Assembly: GCA_963277665.1 (NCBI GenBank)
Contig: OY728119.1
Span: 313,616,206 to 313,680,205, forward strand
DNA from: Viscum album
Lineage: Eukaryota > Streptophyta > Magnoliopsida > Santalales > Viscaceae
Length of the DNA stretch: 64,000 nt
Direction: 5' to 3'
The notes under the pieces are model-generated. The model ran no database searches, was not told the DNA's origin, and saw only the letters and a program-made list of their open reading frames with translations. A program made the translations under genes and the position numbers. Shown here in pieces: positions 51,085 to 63,301 of the stretch. Every line of letters begins with the position of its first letter. Position 1 is the first letter of the stretch.

Positions 51085-53444
51085 ACACATAGAGAAAAAA
51101 GTGAGATGTAGTTTCACATTTATACATTGTTTCATGATAAGTTGTTGTCATTCCAGGGTTGTCAACTATTTCGAGAAAGAGGTTATTTACCATTGCTTAT
51201 AAATAATATCACACACTTTAAGAATGATAAGAGGGTTAATATATGAAGTAATTGTTGGGATTTTTAGACTCAACACACTCTCCTAGAATCGATAAGTTAA
51301 AATTCATGAGTTGCAAACTTGGTAAGGCCTATATGATGTAATCCAATGGAGGGATTACTATGATAAATCCCTCTATAAGAGATCTTCATGATATGTTATG
51401 TGGAAATGTTTATCTGAAATTTAATGCGAACAAACATATGATTATTTCCTATACAAAAATTCTATGTGAGGGCCGTTGTGAGTCTTGGCCTACTAGAAAG
51501 GATATAAATCTAACTCTATGTGAAATATATTACAACCAACCTTATGTGAAACCATTTGTGAGACAACTATGTGATTTCCCTGACATGACCAGTGATATAC
51601 ATCCCAGAACTATGTAGATCATATATACATACACCCCATCATAAAGCACCATAAAAACACTCCAATGTGAGTGTGAAATCCTCTATAAATTTCCATTTTT
51701 GGGTCTCCTCCTTAGGTGTAATCCCCAATAATATCCACCAAATCCAATTTCTAGCTAAAAATATAGACCAAAACATGAATTTATATAGAGTAAAGTTACA
51801 CCTCCATTGTAATAATTATCCTCTCAATCGATATAATACTATTGTTTATAGAAACACGGGAATTCTATTATTTATATTCAACAATTTTCCATTAAATTAC
51901 CATTGACTTGAGATACTTATCATAGATAAAATTATTCACATTGAGTGGAGATATTCCTATTGGTTTGAACTATATGATAATATTAAAAGGTTTAATTACC
52001 CATAGAAAAAACAATTACAACTGAGTCGAGATAGTCTTCATGGTTATCAATATTCACCTCAAGTCAACCTATTCCTCATGGTTTTGAGTACATGGGCCTC
52101 CTCATAGGTGTAATCCCTAAATCACACCCTAATATAACCAACTTATTAAGTCTGTTATCTAAAGGAAGACAATGAAGAGGCCCAACAATGTTTCCTTTTT
52201 TCATCTCTTTGGTGGAATATATATTTTACTAGGGTATCCTCTGTGACTCAACCCTCCATTCGAATATAGTTGTACACTCTCATGAAATGTGATTGATCTT
52301 CTTCTAAATATTTTTTCTCACACCAAGAAAGACTCGTGTTGTTATAGAGATCTATAATGATCATCCCATCAAAATAATGGCAATGACCCTATTATGGGCC
52401 TCCTATTAAACTATAATCCAGAAACATTAAATTGAATAATGTGGGCTCAGATTCCTATTCTTATCAAGATACATAGGAAACCTCTTTTTGGTTATAAACC
52501 CATTTCATTATAACCTTAACCCTTCAAAAAATTATTTTGGTTTTATTCCAACTTTCAAAGGATAAGTTGGTTTCCACTTTGATGTTTAATCGTAATTCCA
52601 AAAAACCAAATCCCTCATTGGATGGTGATAAAATCTATAGGTCCCATATAGTTGGATTTGAACCAAATAACCTCAATTTAATAAGATAATGATGGGAAAT
52701 TTATGACACAAATAGTGGTCTATATCAAACACACGGTCTTGATCAGATCAATGGAACATGGGTAACTACTCCCACATTGGTATTTGGGTATGATTTAAGA
52801 ATATTTCTTAAATATATATATGAGAATCCTAGTGTACTAAATAAATCCCTCTAATGTGGTGTGATTATCCAGAACACCCATCATTTTGACCAACAGAAGT
52901 CCATAAGAATCATTTAAAATGTTCCAAATGATTTCCTTCATTTACAAAGGTTTTTTGTATCATAGATACATGACCCATTACATGTTTTTTCTTTCACAAA
53001 TAATCCCCTTTGTAAAACAACCCTAAAAAATTCAGTCAACAAAAATTATGATCCCAACAAAAGATCTTTAATATGTTCAATATTCTCCATTTTGAAAAAT
53101 GATTTTGTTTTTATACTTTATGTGGAAGTGATCTATGAACCATGTACTCTTAATTTCTTATATAAATTATTTGGGTTTTAATTTATGTTTCTTCTTAAGG
53201 ACCCTCAAGAATTTCTATAATCCAAATGGGATCTTCGAGTCCCACAAGAATTATAATATCATCAAAACAATTTGTAACACCTATTAGAAACCATAATCCA
53301 TTGTACATAACAAATTGAAATGTTAAAAATATGATATGAATTCCATGATGAGTATAGACTTTTTGGCCTTGATGTATAATATCATTATCCCCATTTCTTT
53401 ACCGCAACATGGTGAGAACTCTAGTGTGGATGTATCCTAACAAT
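51085..53444 (+). other. Leader region of gypsy D
   Basis: About 2.4 kb between the primer site and the first recognisable gag frame. It holds a 38-bp short repeat (51901-52095) and the strings TTAGGTGTAATCCCCAA (51713) and ATAGGTGTAATCCCTAA (52103), which repeat each other. Open frames 51360-51617 and 51667-51906 are of unknown value; the first has a mixed composition, less like chance, and might be an upstream ORF remnant. Confidence 0.4.
51901..52095 (+). repeat. About 38-bp short tandem repeat
   Basis: Copies start near 51901, 51937, 52016 and 52055 (one slot, near 51975, is unreadable). The core is like CANTGAGTNGAGATA, then TTCATGGTTNT. Spacing is 36-39 bp or a multiple. Weak but regular. 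Confidence 0.5.
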
Positions 53445-55760
53445 GGTTCCATCCCAACAGTAGAAATGACTCATGAATTTCTCAAGATGATGAATCCCCA
53501 TAAGAATTCCTATCAAGGAAATGTTGCAAGGAAGAAAGTGGAATTCATCATCATATCCAATAAATTTAGGATTCTAACCCAATAAGGTAGAAACCAATTC
53601 ATTGAATATCTTATGGAGGTAGATGATGATGTATACCATGTGAATGAGATCACCTAAAATCTACCTAAGAGGGAACCTATTCATGATGGTCATCATCTAG
53701 ATTGTGAGAGAAATATTCATTATAAAACTGAAGAAGAAATAATGCATATCTACAGAATGTAGGTTTAGGATTAAAAAAGGGGAGCAACCAGTCAGAATTT
53801 TGCCAATGTATATCTATATAATATCTACCTCCCATCCACTTACCACTCTTCTGAGTTCCATTGCGCATCAAAAAAGTTGGTCATGGTCAATTATAAGAAA
53901 CTACTATCCATAAGAATCAAATGTTTATATATTTGGCCTTTTCAATATTAAAAAACAAGGGAAAACCCTAGTCTACCTGTCCAAGGGAATGTTTTATTAT
54001 TAATAACCCTCAAATATCACCCAGAGTTATCGAGACAAAATGAATCAATTAAAATTACATAATATCAAACAAGGTAATCCATACTTCCTATCACATTTTT
54101 CACATCAGTAAATTTATTCTCCACTAAACCAACTAATACTGACAACTATGACTATGTTGAAAAAAGATATATTAATGTCCATATTCACTACTAACATATA
54201 AACTGACTATAGAGAATCAGTCACATTTTGGGATAAGATTTATCATCATGAATCCAAAATAGGGGAGCTTCAACAGATCAAAAATTAGTTTCCTAGGGGA
54301 ATTAAATATTATGAATATGGTCATTAGTTTGAAGACACCACACCGCATTCAACTAAACATATTCAACAGGTGATGGTTTCCCAATCCATAATAGAATAAT
54401 TGAGTCACCCTATTGACTAGAGATTAAATCATTCATTACATTCAACAGAAGTTATAATTGATTTAAAAGTGTTCACACCATTGGGAAGTAATCAACTACG
54501 AGGTTAAAAACTCATATGTGGATAACTCAAAGGGTCAATCTTGAGTAATTAATGAATTCCATCATTGATCTGATAGATTCTCTGGAAGGTTGACATAGAT
54601 TGATAAATCTAGATAGTAAGTTGTATCCAAGATTGGTGGATTAGACTCCTCCCCATCCCAACATTAGGAACCCAAATTTCTCAATATTTTATGGAATTAG
54701 ATATCCCAAATATCACATAATCCAATTTTATTACACATTTGGTCCAATTCTAGGATCCATAGAACAATAAGAGGCTTCTAAAATCATTTTCTTTATGATG
54801 ATGTTTGGAGCCCCCACCTTTTCGTAGTATCATAACCTTGAATATGGGTCTATTCCAAGCTTTTAATAGCTTCATAATCAATATTTATTCTAGTTAAAAG
54901 AAACACTAATGAAAATATACAACCTTGAACTCTTTAATTTAATGTACTTGGAAAATGATAGAGTCGTGGATTTCATTCCATGATGGATTAGCCAAACATA
55001 TTTCACTGAAACACAGCTTCCTCAAGAATAGTTACTAGAGATCTATGTGGAAATCCTAAATGATGAGTTATAATTTCCACTTATTCCTTCCAACTATCCT
55101 AGTATTTTTAATGAGATCATATATAAAACACAATTTACATGGGATATTATGAAATGAATCATGTAATGAGACCACCAAACTCCACCAAAATAAACATAGA
55201 TTTATTGGAAAGTGGATGTTACTTATATCCCCATCATACTGAAAATTATGAGGTGAATTGACCTTGAAATTTGGATAGATAAACATTATTCATTATATAA
55301 TGATTGGGTTTCTAATTACGTCACCTTTTATCTAGAATAAAAACTAATCATGCTTTCAAAAATCAAGAATCACGATGAAGTAGGGAATGATTGTCATCCA
55401 AATTACTTTCCATACTATAGTATGTTGAGTCACATCATTTGGTAATTCTCTAAAATCAATGAAATAATATAAAATATGAACCTTTAGAGTCATATTCCAA
55501 TAAAAATTCCATAAAATATTTGGCATATGTCTTACCCATCCTTCAAAATAATGAAGCAAAATGGTTAGGGGAAGCATCCCCCCAAACAACATCAAATGCA
55601 AAATCCCAACAAATGCTATCATAGTAACCATCCCACCAAATGCACTAATGGGCACCATCTCCCAGAATGGTATCAAGGGTACCATCCTAAAAAATTTCCA
55701 ATAGACATCTACACACTAAATAAATCAATGATAACCATCATGAAAAATGGTAAATTCAAC
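53445..55760 (+). pseudogene. Gypsy D gag-like polyprotein, one conserved frame with many stops
   Basis: Three coding-like parts lie in the same frame. First, 53445-53762 (TVEMTHEFLKMMNPHKNSYQ and EVDDDVYHVNEI), with an open stretch to about 53960; function not recognised. Second, 54640-55075, a retrotrans_gag domain: NPNFSIFYGIRYPKYHIIQF, FYYTFGPILGS, LEYGSIPSF, then YLENDRVVDFIP, a stop, then W. This is the Athila/Tat-side type of gypsy gag. Third, 55572-55706, five 9-residue repeats with His-Pro (KHPPKQHQM, QNPNKCYHS, NHPTKCTNG and so on), a likely disordered gag tail. Sharing one frame across 2.3 kb argues against chance. No pol seen after it. Confidence 0.68.
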
Positions 55761-57474
55761 TAAAAAGGAACATTGGTCCACTTATATCTGTATAAACATG
55801 GTCTAATGTTTTTAATATATTAAAATTGGTTTTGAAGAAAAAACTATTGATAAGGATGATTGTACATTCCTACAATCCCTGATCCCCATCAAATTGTCTC
55901 ATACTCTACTCTAACGATTGGTGAGTAAGAGCTCAATGATACCATACCAACTACTATATAACACATCATAAACAATTTTTATATTTCAGAGTGAAATATC
56001 GTTGGATAATATGTCCAATATCAAAATAATATCCAATATTCTAGTCCCATGTTGAGAATCCCAACATCATCCACCCATCAAGCAATTGAAAAAGGAAAGG
56101 GTGTCAATAGTTCTTCAGTTTTTCATTCCCTATAGGATGTAATTTCATTATTTTTCCATGAACTAATCACTCAAATGAAGCAGGAAAATAAGGATCTCTG
56201 TGTACTAGTTAATAAGATGATCCATAGATCATTTCTTCAAGATTTAATATTATTATCCTCTTATTGAGGCTCTCGTGGCAATGAAGTTCCATATCCCACA
56301 TCATTGGGGGTATTTCAAAAATAAATCACCCCCTAATCGCGTGAATTCCCAAAATTGTTTCAACTCAACCAAACCCAAGGGGTTGAGGTAATTGTATATT
56401 ATAAAGTACCAAATCCAATAAGGGTGTGTTAATTTACATATTTTTCACCTCATCATTAGGTTTAATCGAGACATTGTTCAACCTTAGTAATTTCCCCAGA
56501 TCTTTTAGGAGTGTATGATTTCCCAGGATGATGGGAGACATCATCAACATCCAAGGAATCAAAAGCATCATCTTTTACCCCTAAAATGATCAATATCTTA
56601 TAACAACATCCCATATCTAGAATTCTTACATGTTCCAATACAAATAGAGTCACACATAACATTATTGTGAAGAATAATTGTTGTCCATATCTAAATGAAA
56701 GGTATAAGATAATATATTCCTTCTAAATAGATAATTTTAAAAATTATTTTAACTATACCATGGAAAATAATTTTGTGGATATCCCATAGATTATGATACA
56801 TGAAGAGTTATATTTGAGATAAAATCCAAAATATTTCCCCAACCATCTATATTTGGGACATATAATCGATAGGTTTTATCTTAAAGGATTGGCTTCATAA
56901 TAATATAGATGAGTGGATATTTGTACCAATGACAACCAAGTTTCTTCTTTAACCATGAAGATATTATGAGTAGAAGATCAAATGTGTATCATATAATCTA
57001 GGTCGTGCATCCCTCAATGAAATTCACAATAAGGTATATTTATTTAAGTGCAAAGATGTTTCCACATACTTTATGTACTCATGCAAGCATGACCTTCTCA
57101 GGATCCCAATTATCATGATGACTAAGGTGTTTATTAGTATAAATCATCTAAATTGTGGTCCCTAAACAAAATATTGGATCTAAAATAGCTTAATTATTTT
57201 TCTTCAATGATTGGATCTGAAAGTAGATGAATCCCCGATAGAGTTAGAGAATATTGAGACTCAAGTTACTTTCATGTGAGTTTTTCTCAACACAGCAGAG
57301 GATCACCATCCATGTTGTGTTATAGAAAAAAGGTCCAATTTTGATGACCCTATACTGGAAAACCCCATAGTTTGATCCACATGACATTAAACATCCTATA
57401 ACTTATCCTAGTCACATGAAGATAAATTGTTAGAAAATGTCCATTTTAAAGATGTTTTATTGTATGTTTCCTCA
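55761..57474. other. Stretch without recognisable gene
   Basis: About 1.7 kb of AT-rich DNA, slightly richer in GC than most of the window. No RT, RNase H or integrase block was seen in the frames I read. The open frame 56662-56462 (minus) does not match anything I know. Confidence 0.45.
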
Positions 57475-58245
57475 TCCTCGTCATGAGAAATTAAACTACG
57501 TATAAAATATCCCTTTTTTGATATTTTAGACTATATATTTCATGTATATATCACAAGATATTGAAATACGTGATACATTGAACCTCACCTAAGAGGACCG
57601 ACCTCTAGGTCTGGTCTCCACTTGTGGCCTAGTTTGAACTTCATAAAACATGATTCCTGATTTTATGGGATAGGTAGTGACACCTATACCATTTTTCTTG
57701 GTCATATCCAAATATTATTTCCCATATGTGAGAATTAATTATCTACATTTAAACCATCATGGCCTTCAAATCATTTCAATTTTTTTATTATTGGCTACAA
57801 AAGCTAATTATCCTCGCCATTGGTCACATCTATGAGTCCCAAAACGGTAGCAACCAGCCATCATCACCATAAGATGTTAAAATATGTGTCAAATAATCCA
57901 TAAAACTAGACAATATATGACATGGTAAACTTATTTTCATTATAAAATAAAACCACATCATACATTGGCCATCACCTTAGAGGACCTTCCCTTTCTGTCT
58001 TAGTCATCCACCGCACTATGTTGTTTAACTATTTAGGGCTCGATTCCCATTTGAAGGAATATATAGTAACACATAGACCTCCAATAATTGGCCCAACGAT
58101 ATGTTCTTACCCATATTTGAGAATTAGTTATCATCCGTTCAACCAGTGAGGCCTTCATTCACATTGGTTTCAAGATTACTGGATGATGAATCCTTTTCAA
58201 CTTCACACATGGCCCTCATCATAGGACCGAAAACTCGAAGACGCA
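57475..58245 (+). repeat. 385-bp tandem duplication
   Basis: Two diverged copies, about 57475-57860 and 57861-58245. Shared landmarks at a steady offset of about 385 bp are CACCTAAGAGGACC (57590) and CACCTTAGAGGACC (57973); GGGATAGGTAGTGACACCTA and GGAATATATAGTAACACATA; CCCATATGTGAGAATTA and CCCATATTTGAGAATTA. It ends directly before an LTR start (58257), so it lies in the 3' untranslated region of a gypsy element. Confidence 0.75.
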
Positions 58246-58256
58246 AATATTCTAAA

Positions 58257-61030
58257 TTTCACACCCCCAAGGTTTTTAAAAATAAATAAAAATGAATGAA
58301 ACATTGGTTTATGTATAAATTTATAACAATTTGGTAAACATAATTTTGTTCCTTTTATGTTTTGAATTTCAAAAAACAGTCATCTACAATTGTGTTCAGT
58401 GAGTTATTTGGAGTATGATGGAACCAAAATGTTTATTTGGTGAATAGTAACAACACCTTATGATTAGTAATATAGAATATTAATATGACTCTAATGAAGA
58501 GTAAATTTTATTATTGTTTTTTTCTTAAGGTTTTATGAAATTGATATCTTGGTTAATAATTCAATGAGATATAAAAGAAGTTATAGAATTAAAATTGATT
58601 AATTTTTAATTAAGTATGACATTATTTAGATATTAATTTAATAATATTTAAAAAATTATTTTTAAAAAATGGAGTTCATTTTTGAATTATACACATAGAA
58701 AAATTGTAAGGGTAAATTTTTTGGATTTTTTGGGAATAGTTGATTGTTGTGTGAATAATAAAAATATAGTTTTGAGTTTCAGTCTGTTTAATGACATCAT
58801 TAAGGATATAATAATGATGTAATAATTATGGAAGATTTATAAACAGTAAAATATGTTATGAGGTGTCCCATGTGGCTAATACCAGTGAAAAATAGCATGG
58901 TAATGCCCATGGATTTTCAAATACCACTAATGAAGTGTCCCTTGTAAATTAATTAGATATTCCCTAACTTTTGGTGAAAATACCAACCCATTTCTTGATT
59001 CCATTCATTACAAATTCCTCAAAAATAAAGATCTGACCTCTTAACCACCCTAGTAGGCCTCCAATGGTGTCTTCAACCCCCCAAGGTTCCAAAATTATTG
59101 TTCTAGAAGTCACACTCCAAGTTAAGAGAGTTCTCAACTTTATTATTTTTTTCCATTGAAGTTCCCTTTTTTGTGGTATAACATTCATGTTTCCATTCCA
59201 TGTTATTATTTTTCCTTTTTATTATTTCTCTATTTTGTTTTATGATTAATTTTTGGATGGGTGACCCTTATCCCCTATTTTTAAATGATTTCAAAAATCA
59301 TGTTGCACAGTCGTTAGGCTGCAAAATATTTGTAAGGGATTTCTCAACTATTCTTTTATTTTGAGTTCATTTCTTTTCTTATTGTTTCCTCATCAAATAT
59401 TATACAATATGTATGAAACATTAAGAAGTATTTTATATTTTGGATGTCCTCATGTTCATGGAATATTAATCATCATTCTTCTTCACCTCTTCTACTTATT
59501 CAAGGAATAAAAACATTGTCGATGATTTGTTGAATTATCAACATCGTGGATGATGTGATTTCATTTTTATTTAATTCATTCAAGTCTGGTCATAAAACCA
59601 TTTATATGGCTGAAAAATGTAATAATTTATGTATTATGTCTCAACAAAGGTTCTAGAATTTTTATTTAGTTATTTATTTTAATTTATATAACAAAATTAG
59701 GTCGTTATTATCAAAGAACCACTAAAGTGATCTAATCGAAAATCATTAATGTTTTAACTTGTGAATCATCCTAAATTCGGAATTAAAAATGATAAATGGA
59801 ATAATTTATGGTTCTATAAATATGTAACTACAATTATTTTCCAATTCTAGACATTCAATCCCAATCAACAATAACATCCATCATGAACCGATCATGGAAA
59901 ACATGTAAAGAAAGTAACCAAAAACAATGGAAGGATCAAAATACAAATAATTAAAGGGTGAAATGATGTCATAAAATGATCATATAAGGTGTTATAAACA
60001 TGAATATATTTCCGTAATATTTTAATAACACTCTTTTAACCATCATATAAGAGGTTTAAACACATTTGATGTAAGAATAATCTGAGGTAAGGGAATTAAT
60101 AACATAATTTTGATTCATTGGGTTAACCATATTCTTCTTTCATTATGTGGAATTAAGATCATTGGTTTGGCAATTATTTTATATTATGTTTCACTATATA
60201 TATTTACAGTTAATACACATATCCATTATATTCTATTAATTCTCAATTCATTTATAGTTTAAGGGATGTTCCATTAAAAATCCTTTTAAAACTCACTTTA
60301 ATGAATTTCTTAAAGAATGCTTTTTATATCTATATGGGATTAGTATTTTCTTTAGTTTTCAAGATTCTTTATTACCGTTATATGTTCCTTGGAAATTATT
60401 TATGTTGGTTTTAGCCCATTATAGATCAATATATGTGGGGTTGAGCCCATTATAGCTCAAGATATGTTGGGTTGAGCCCATTATAGCTCAAGATATGACG
60501 AGTGATCCCCATTATATCTCTCCAATGCATTGGGTACTCCTGAGAAAGAATTTGACCAAAAGGTTATTCCATATGTATGGGTAAAATTAATAGTGATATG
60601 GTAAATATGTCTTAAGGAAATATCATGAGTATTCTACACATTTTAGTTTTATGATATGGGTTTAATTGGTTTTTATGTTATCACATGCCTAAATATTTCT
60701 TTCATTATATCCCTTACTGAGTTTTATACTCAACCCAAGTTTTCAAAATGTTTTTCACAGGATATAATTATGGTTAATAGAAATAATGGATTCATTATGT
60801 TTCATATGGAGTGTTGTAAAAGAAATCACGCTTTCTATTTTAATGTTTTATATTTTGAAAAAACGGATACTATTTTTAATAGTTTTCTATTTGTATGAAT
60901 GTGGTATATTATGAATGTATGTTATCCTAATTATATAAAACTCTAAACCCAAAAAGATCCTCAATATGTAATAATGAATATTCGTGTTTAAAATTCAATA
61001 TTAAGTAACGTTTTAGGGTTGGGTCACTAT
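58257..61030 (+). repeat. LTR C, related to LTRs of gypsy A
   Basis: Probable start TTTCACACCCCCAAGG (from TGTCACACCCC), preceded by AACTCGAAGACGCAAATATTC, which resembles the end of a gypsy internal region with a partly lost polypurine tract. That suggests a 3' LTR. From about 60060 on it follows LTR A: CTGAGGTAAGGGAAT, the TTATAGCTCA array (60410-60525), CCAATGCATTGGG, ATATCCCTTACTGA and GATCCTCAAT to the end. The last 74 bp match LTR A (from 23893) without a gap. The first 1.8 kb is too diverged to align, so the start is less sure than the end. No gene inside. Confidence 0.65.
60410..60525 (+). repeat. 31-bp TTATAGCTCA tandem array in LTR C
   Basis: Four units at an exact 31-bp period (starts 60410, 60441, 60472, 60503). 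The two middle ones are nearly identical: TTGAGCCCATTATAGCTCAA, then GATATG. TTGAGC and GCTCAA form an inverted pair around an 8-base loop. This is the best-kept version of the array also seen in both LTRs of gypsy A. Confidence 0.9.
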
Positions 61031-63221
61031 TGTAACATCACGTTACATTTTCAGGTACTTTTGATGTTTTTAAGTACCTCTTTTTTGGTGTAGTGACTTG
61101 GGAGAGTCGGGAGAACATTAAATGGTGTTTTAAGGAAAATGGGAAGTTGTACAGGCAGTGCACGTGTTGTCTAAACTGTGAATCCAAACAATGCATAGTT
61201 GGTCTTAGAGGCAATAGCTTCTGCACGAGCAGCGCACGGTTTGTCTAACCATGTGGCCAAACCTTGCGTGAAGGGTGGCCAAGGCAGTATCTAACGCATG
61301 GCTAGCGCACGGTTTGACAAACCATGTGAATAAACCGTACGATCACTGAAATGAGATCCTTAAATTGTGGATCTCACTCATTTTTGCCTCTAAGTGCATC
61401 ATTTTTTTTCCTAAGCAGACATAACTCGGGATTTTCCTTCTCCTATGGTCAAAGAAGGTTCTCTCATTGTTTCATAGGTGATCCAAAGGATTCTCTTATT
61501 GTTTCAAAAGAGGATTCTTGAGGTATGTTATCGTTCTTCATCGTTCTAGTTCGGTTTCTTAGATCTACTTAGATATGCTTCTCTTATTCTATCAGTTTCA
61601 TAGATCTATGCTCGTTATGGGTAGATATAAGTGTTTTGATTCCAAATTTGTGAGATTTGGTCTTGATCATTCTAAGAGAAGAGATCTAAGGCAGTTTTTT
61701 TGGAGAATCGACTCGGTTTTCTTGAGCGTTCTTCAACCATTGTGGTTTTCGTCAAAACCATTGAGGTAGGTGGTTCCGTCCCGACATACCAAGTTTTTTA
61801 TCATTATATTTTCATGATTTATTTAAATTGATTATCTTATCCCAATTTCTCAAATTTTATTTCTATTAAATTGTTAAATACTCGATTCCGGTGAATCGAG
61901 ATATTTGAAATGGTTTTCGCATGGAAATTTGGAAATCCCCAATTCCATTAAATTGGGTGTGTTTATGAAAATTTGATGATTTAAATTGTTTAATTTAAAT
62001 TTTGTATTTGATGGAAATGATTTCAATTAAATTGTGGAATTTAGTTGTGGAAATAAATTCTGTGATGATCGAATTGGTTTTGATTAGATTTCAAACTGGT
62101 GAAAATGGCTTAAAATGATTTGATAGAAACCCATTGGTTTTATCTTGTGGAAAGGCATGTTTTGAATAAAACATATTTAGGTTTTAAATGGAATGAAATT
62201 GTCACTTTTGAAATGGAGGAATGGGATTGATCATATATTAATCATTCTTAAAATAGTTTTCCCATTATGTAAGAGAGCATGCGAGTCGAAGGTTGTTAGC
62301 GAGTTATTTGGATACACTCTACGCTATGCCAATGTTCTAAAACATACTTGTGGCGGGTCACATCCCCTACAAGTTGGTGATGAGTCTCCTTTGGCTAGTG
62401 TCATAGGGAAGTGTGTATACACATTTTTCTGAGTTCACATAGAGAGTGTGGATTCCTATAACTAGTTAATACTATCGTACCTTTTGGTCGATGACTATAT
62501 TGCTCGCTTGTTTATTTATATTTGAGATATAAATGTATGCCAATGTTTTTGAACTGCTTTACATGCCTTTTGAATTTATATAAACTGTTTTATATAAATG
62601 TTTTATTTAATCCACTATTTTATAAAGATTCCATCATCATAAATCCTTGCATAAAATATTTATTTCCATCATTAGAAAATTTATAGCATGTTTTGTTAAG
62701 ATATTTTTTTAAATTTCCAAACCTATTTATTTGAAAATTGAATGATATTATTTGGATAATCTATATTTGGAATCTGTTATGGAATATTTGGCGGTATCTT
62801 ATTGGGATTAGGCTCACACCCTACTTTTGTCTTCTAGTGTTTGTAGACTTTCTTCTTCCAGGATAGAGAAAAGGGAGGAGACCTCTTGGAGGTGGATCCT
62901 GCTGTTGATTTTTGGTCTTGGTGAGTTATGTCCTTAGAGACCTTGGGGATATTTTCCCATTTTTAGTACTATGGTTCATGTACTTTGGGATTTTTATGCC
63001 TCTTTGGTTTCTGGTAAATTACTCCCAGTGGAGTTTCTTTTTATTATGCATATTGTCCTGTTTAATTTTCTTCTGCATTCTTGTGTCCAAAATATTTCCC
63101 ACTTGAATTTTTTACAATCCCAGGTACTAGTTTCCAACTCGTGGGGATCGAGAACGCCCTTCGATCTATGTCAGGGCCAGCCGGTTATCAGGTTACCAGG
63201 TACCAAGGCTAGTTCGTGACA
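61031..63221 (+). repeat. Gypsy E 5' LTR (about 2.19 kb)
   Basis: It starts TGTAACATCACGTTACA (itself an inverted pair, TGTAAC and GTTACA) and ends TTCGTGACA, 3 bp before the primer site. Its first 350 bp carry several short palindromes built on CACGGTTTG and AACCATGTG. The open frames inside (for example 62912-63219) have no coding meaning. No second LTR is inside the window, so the start is inferred from the TG edge, the change in base composition and the end of LTR C. Confidence 0.75.
61150..61345 (+). promoter_or_regulatory. Palindromic CACGGTTTG / AACCATGTG repeats in LTR E
   Basis: GCACGGTTTGTCTAACCATG near 61234 and GCACGGTTTGACAAACCATG near 61308 are two near-identical palindromes about 74 bp apart. 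An older copy lies near 61158 (GCACGTGTTGTCTAAACTGT), which has a CACGTG G-box. By position they fall in U3, so they may bind transcription factors; this is inferred. Confidence 0.5.
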
Positions 63222-63224
63222 AAA

Positions 63225-63236
63225 TAGAATCAGAGG
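63225..63236 (+). other. Gypsy E primer-binding site
   Basis: TAGAATCAGAGG, then AAGGTTAACT. It matches the tRNA-iMet complement TGGTATCAGAGC at nine of twelve bases; the longer context supports it. Confidence 0.78.
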
Positions 63237-63301
63237 AAGGTTAACTATCTTGTCTTGTTGAGGTGATTGTTCACACTGTCCAAGCTCTAGGATAGGCATC
63301 A

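Noticed and set aside
51360..51617. 85-codon open frame in the leader of gypsy D as a gene
   Set aside because: Mixed composition makes it less like chance than others, but no domain or homolog is recognised and no supporting signals are visible; mentioned only in the leader entry.
51060..61030. Treating gypsy D and LTR C as one element
   Set aside because: The sequence before the D primer site (45-bp repeats) does not match the end of LTR C, and LTR C belongs with the A family; they were kept separate.
62912..63219. Hydrophobic overlapping open frames that look like a small membrane protein
   Set aside because: They lie at the end of LTR E and stop at the primer site; two overlapping frames of F/L/V/W type are expected in this T-rich part.
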